Shown piece by piece: positions 63,211 to 64,000 of a stretch of 64,000 nt of DNA. The first letter of the stretch is position 1. Each line of letters starts with the position of its first letter. The position numbers and the translations under genes were made by a program. The notes below the pieces were generated by a model. That model saw only the letters and a program-made list of their open reading frames with translations. It was not told the DNA's origin and made no database searches. Origin of the DNA: Nepenthes gracilis (Eukaryota > Streptophyta > Magnoliopsida > Caryophyllales > Nepenthaceae); NCBI GenBank assembly GCA_033239525.1, contig BSYO01000038.1:9303041-9367040 (forward strand). Direction: 5' to 3'.

Positions 63211-63450
63211 CCTACCCTCGGAATGTAAAGTATGGAGGGTATGTAAAGGAATAAACTAAATAATAAATCATCCTACCCTCGAAATGTAAACTATGGATGG
63301 TATGTTTAAGGAATCTCCCCTCGATTAAGGTTTAAGGGTATGTAAAAAAAAGTGAACAGAAACCATCCTACGCTCGGGATGTAAAGTATTTAGGGTTTGT
63401 AAATGATTAATTGAATAAGAACCACCCTACCCTCAAGATGTAAAGTATGG
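63211..63450. repeat. Four spaced copies of a ~30-bp motif
   Basis: CCTACCCTCGGAATGTAAAG-like motif at 63,211, 63,272, 63,367 and 63,426 (spacing 61, 95 and 59), each followed by TATGGA/TATTTA GGGT(A/T)TGTAA variants. These could be promoter-type subrepeats of an LTR or a young satellite seed. Confidence 0.75.
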
Positions 63451-64000
63451 AAGATAATAGATTTAAAAGAAAACTGAATGATCTGATATATGGATTCTGA
63501 ATCGAGAACTAGATTAAGGTTTTGAAGTATGGACTATGAATCGAGAACTAGGTTAAAATTCTAAAATATAGACTCGAATGCATTGTCGGGAACCAAAGAT
63601 CTAAAATCATAAGTTTTCCGGTAAGTAATAGGTTTTCTAGTATTCAAAATTATTTTCCATTACTATCGGCATGCATGATTTTCCGATCTCTTTTAAGTTT
63701 TAAAGTACGTATATGTTACGTATATATATAAATCAGAAATATTATTTTGGGTACATTTGTTAAGGGTTAAAAATAATTAATAAGAAATTATATTTTTAAA
63801 TTTTTAAACTCGTGTGTAAAAACATTAAAACTCTAATTTTCACAGATTTGATGAAATTTATCTTTACCAACTCATCATAAGAATACCCAAATCGCAACAA
63901 GTTTAAATATACAAAGAATCTACCTTAAACTCAACATCTCATAACATTAAGTCATACATGATAAATGATATCAAAATTCAATAATATAACAGGTTTATAT

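Larger units (their letters stand above)
61891..64000 (+). mobile_element. Probable LTR, left end at 61,891, runs off the window
   Basis: Begins TGTGAGATCCTAATCTCG exactly where the RT frame of the older element is interrupted. It then has GC-richer sequence with CTCGAGCACC words (62,030-62,150), a TTTTAAAACGG TATA-like box (62,193-62,203), a GA-rich leader (62,210-62,305) and an AAGGCAAGT donor-like site (62,352-62,360), the same order seen in the solo LTR at 7,775-10,243. No TG...CA end with a target duplication was found before 64,000, so it is either a long LTR or the start of a full element. Confidence 0.5.

Overview
This is nuclear DNA of a flowering plant. It has spliced protein genes with GT–AG introns, a plastid-lumen protein with a transit peptide, a plant-type Pumilio gene, plant LTR retrotransposons of the copia and Ty3/gypsy Tat and chromovirus-like lineages, and a dense family of small inverted-repeat elements. 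It is AT-rich. I cannot name the species. Everything was read by eye. Exon ends come from GT/AG sites plus protein-family continuity, and TE ends from paired LTRs, inverted repeats and flanking duplications.

Layout. 1-3.8 kb: two tandem copies of a ~1.9 kb unit. 5.5-12.4 kb: decayed copia pol and gag, both on the minus strand, with a clean 2,469-bp solo LTR (7,775-10,243, TSD TTCAT) between them. 13.8-24.1 kb: minus-strand gene for the thylakoid-lumen pentapeptide protein TL17, exons 1-6 readable. Its downstream side is occupied by a 3.4-kb gypsy element bounded by a ~120-bp duplication of the exon 6/intron junction, and the final coding exon was not found. 24.2-26.4 kb: extremely AT-rich spacer. 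27.4-37.0 kb: a decayed Tat-lineage gypsy element broken by a MITE in gag and by a copia-type element carrying only gag in the integrase zinc finger. 37-42 kb: MITE-rich spacer with a long fold-back. 42.2-56.6 kb: a complete nine-exon Pumilio/PUF gene on the minus strand (1,015 codons plus stop). 57-59.3 kb: short direct repeats and AT-rich DNA. 59.4-64 kb: a second decayed Tat-like element whose reverse transcriptase is cut at 61,891 by what looks like another LTR running off the window.

Only two host genes are well supported, both on the minus strand and ~18.5 kb apart. Nothing links them functionally: one is a chloroplast lumen protein, the other a cytoplasmic RNA-binding regulator. The most noteworthy items are the outsized target duplication at TL17, the MITE family with at least 12 copies (three in Pumilio introns in the same orientation, making up most of two small introns), and the nested insertions whose removal restores the interrupted integrase frame. 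I saw no CRISPR array, tRNA or rRNA gene.
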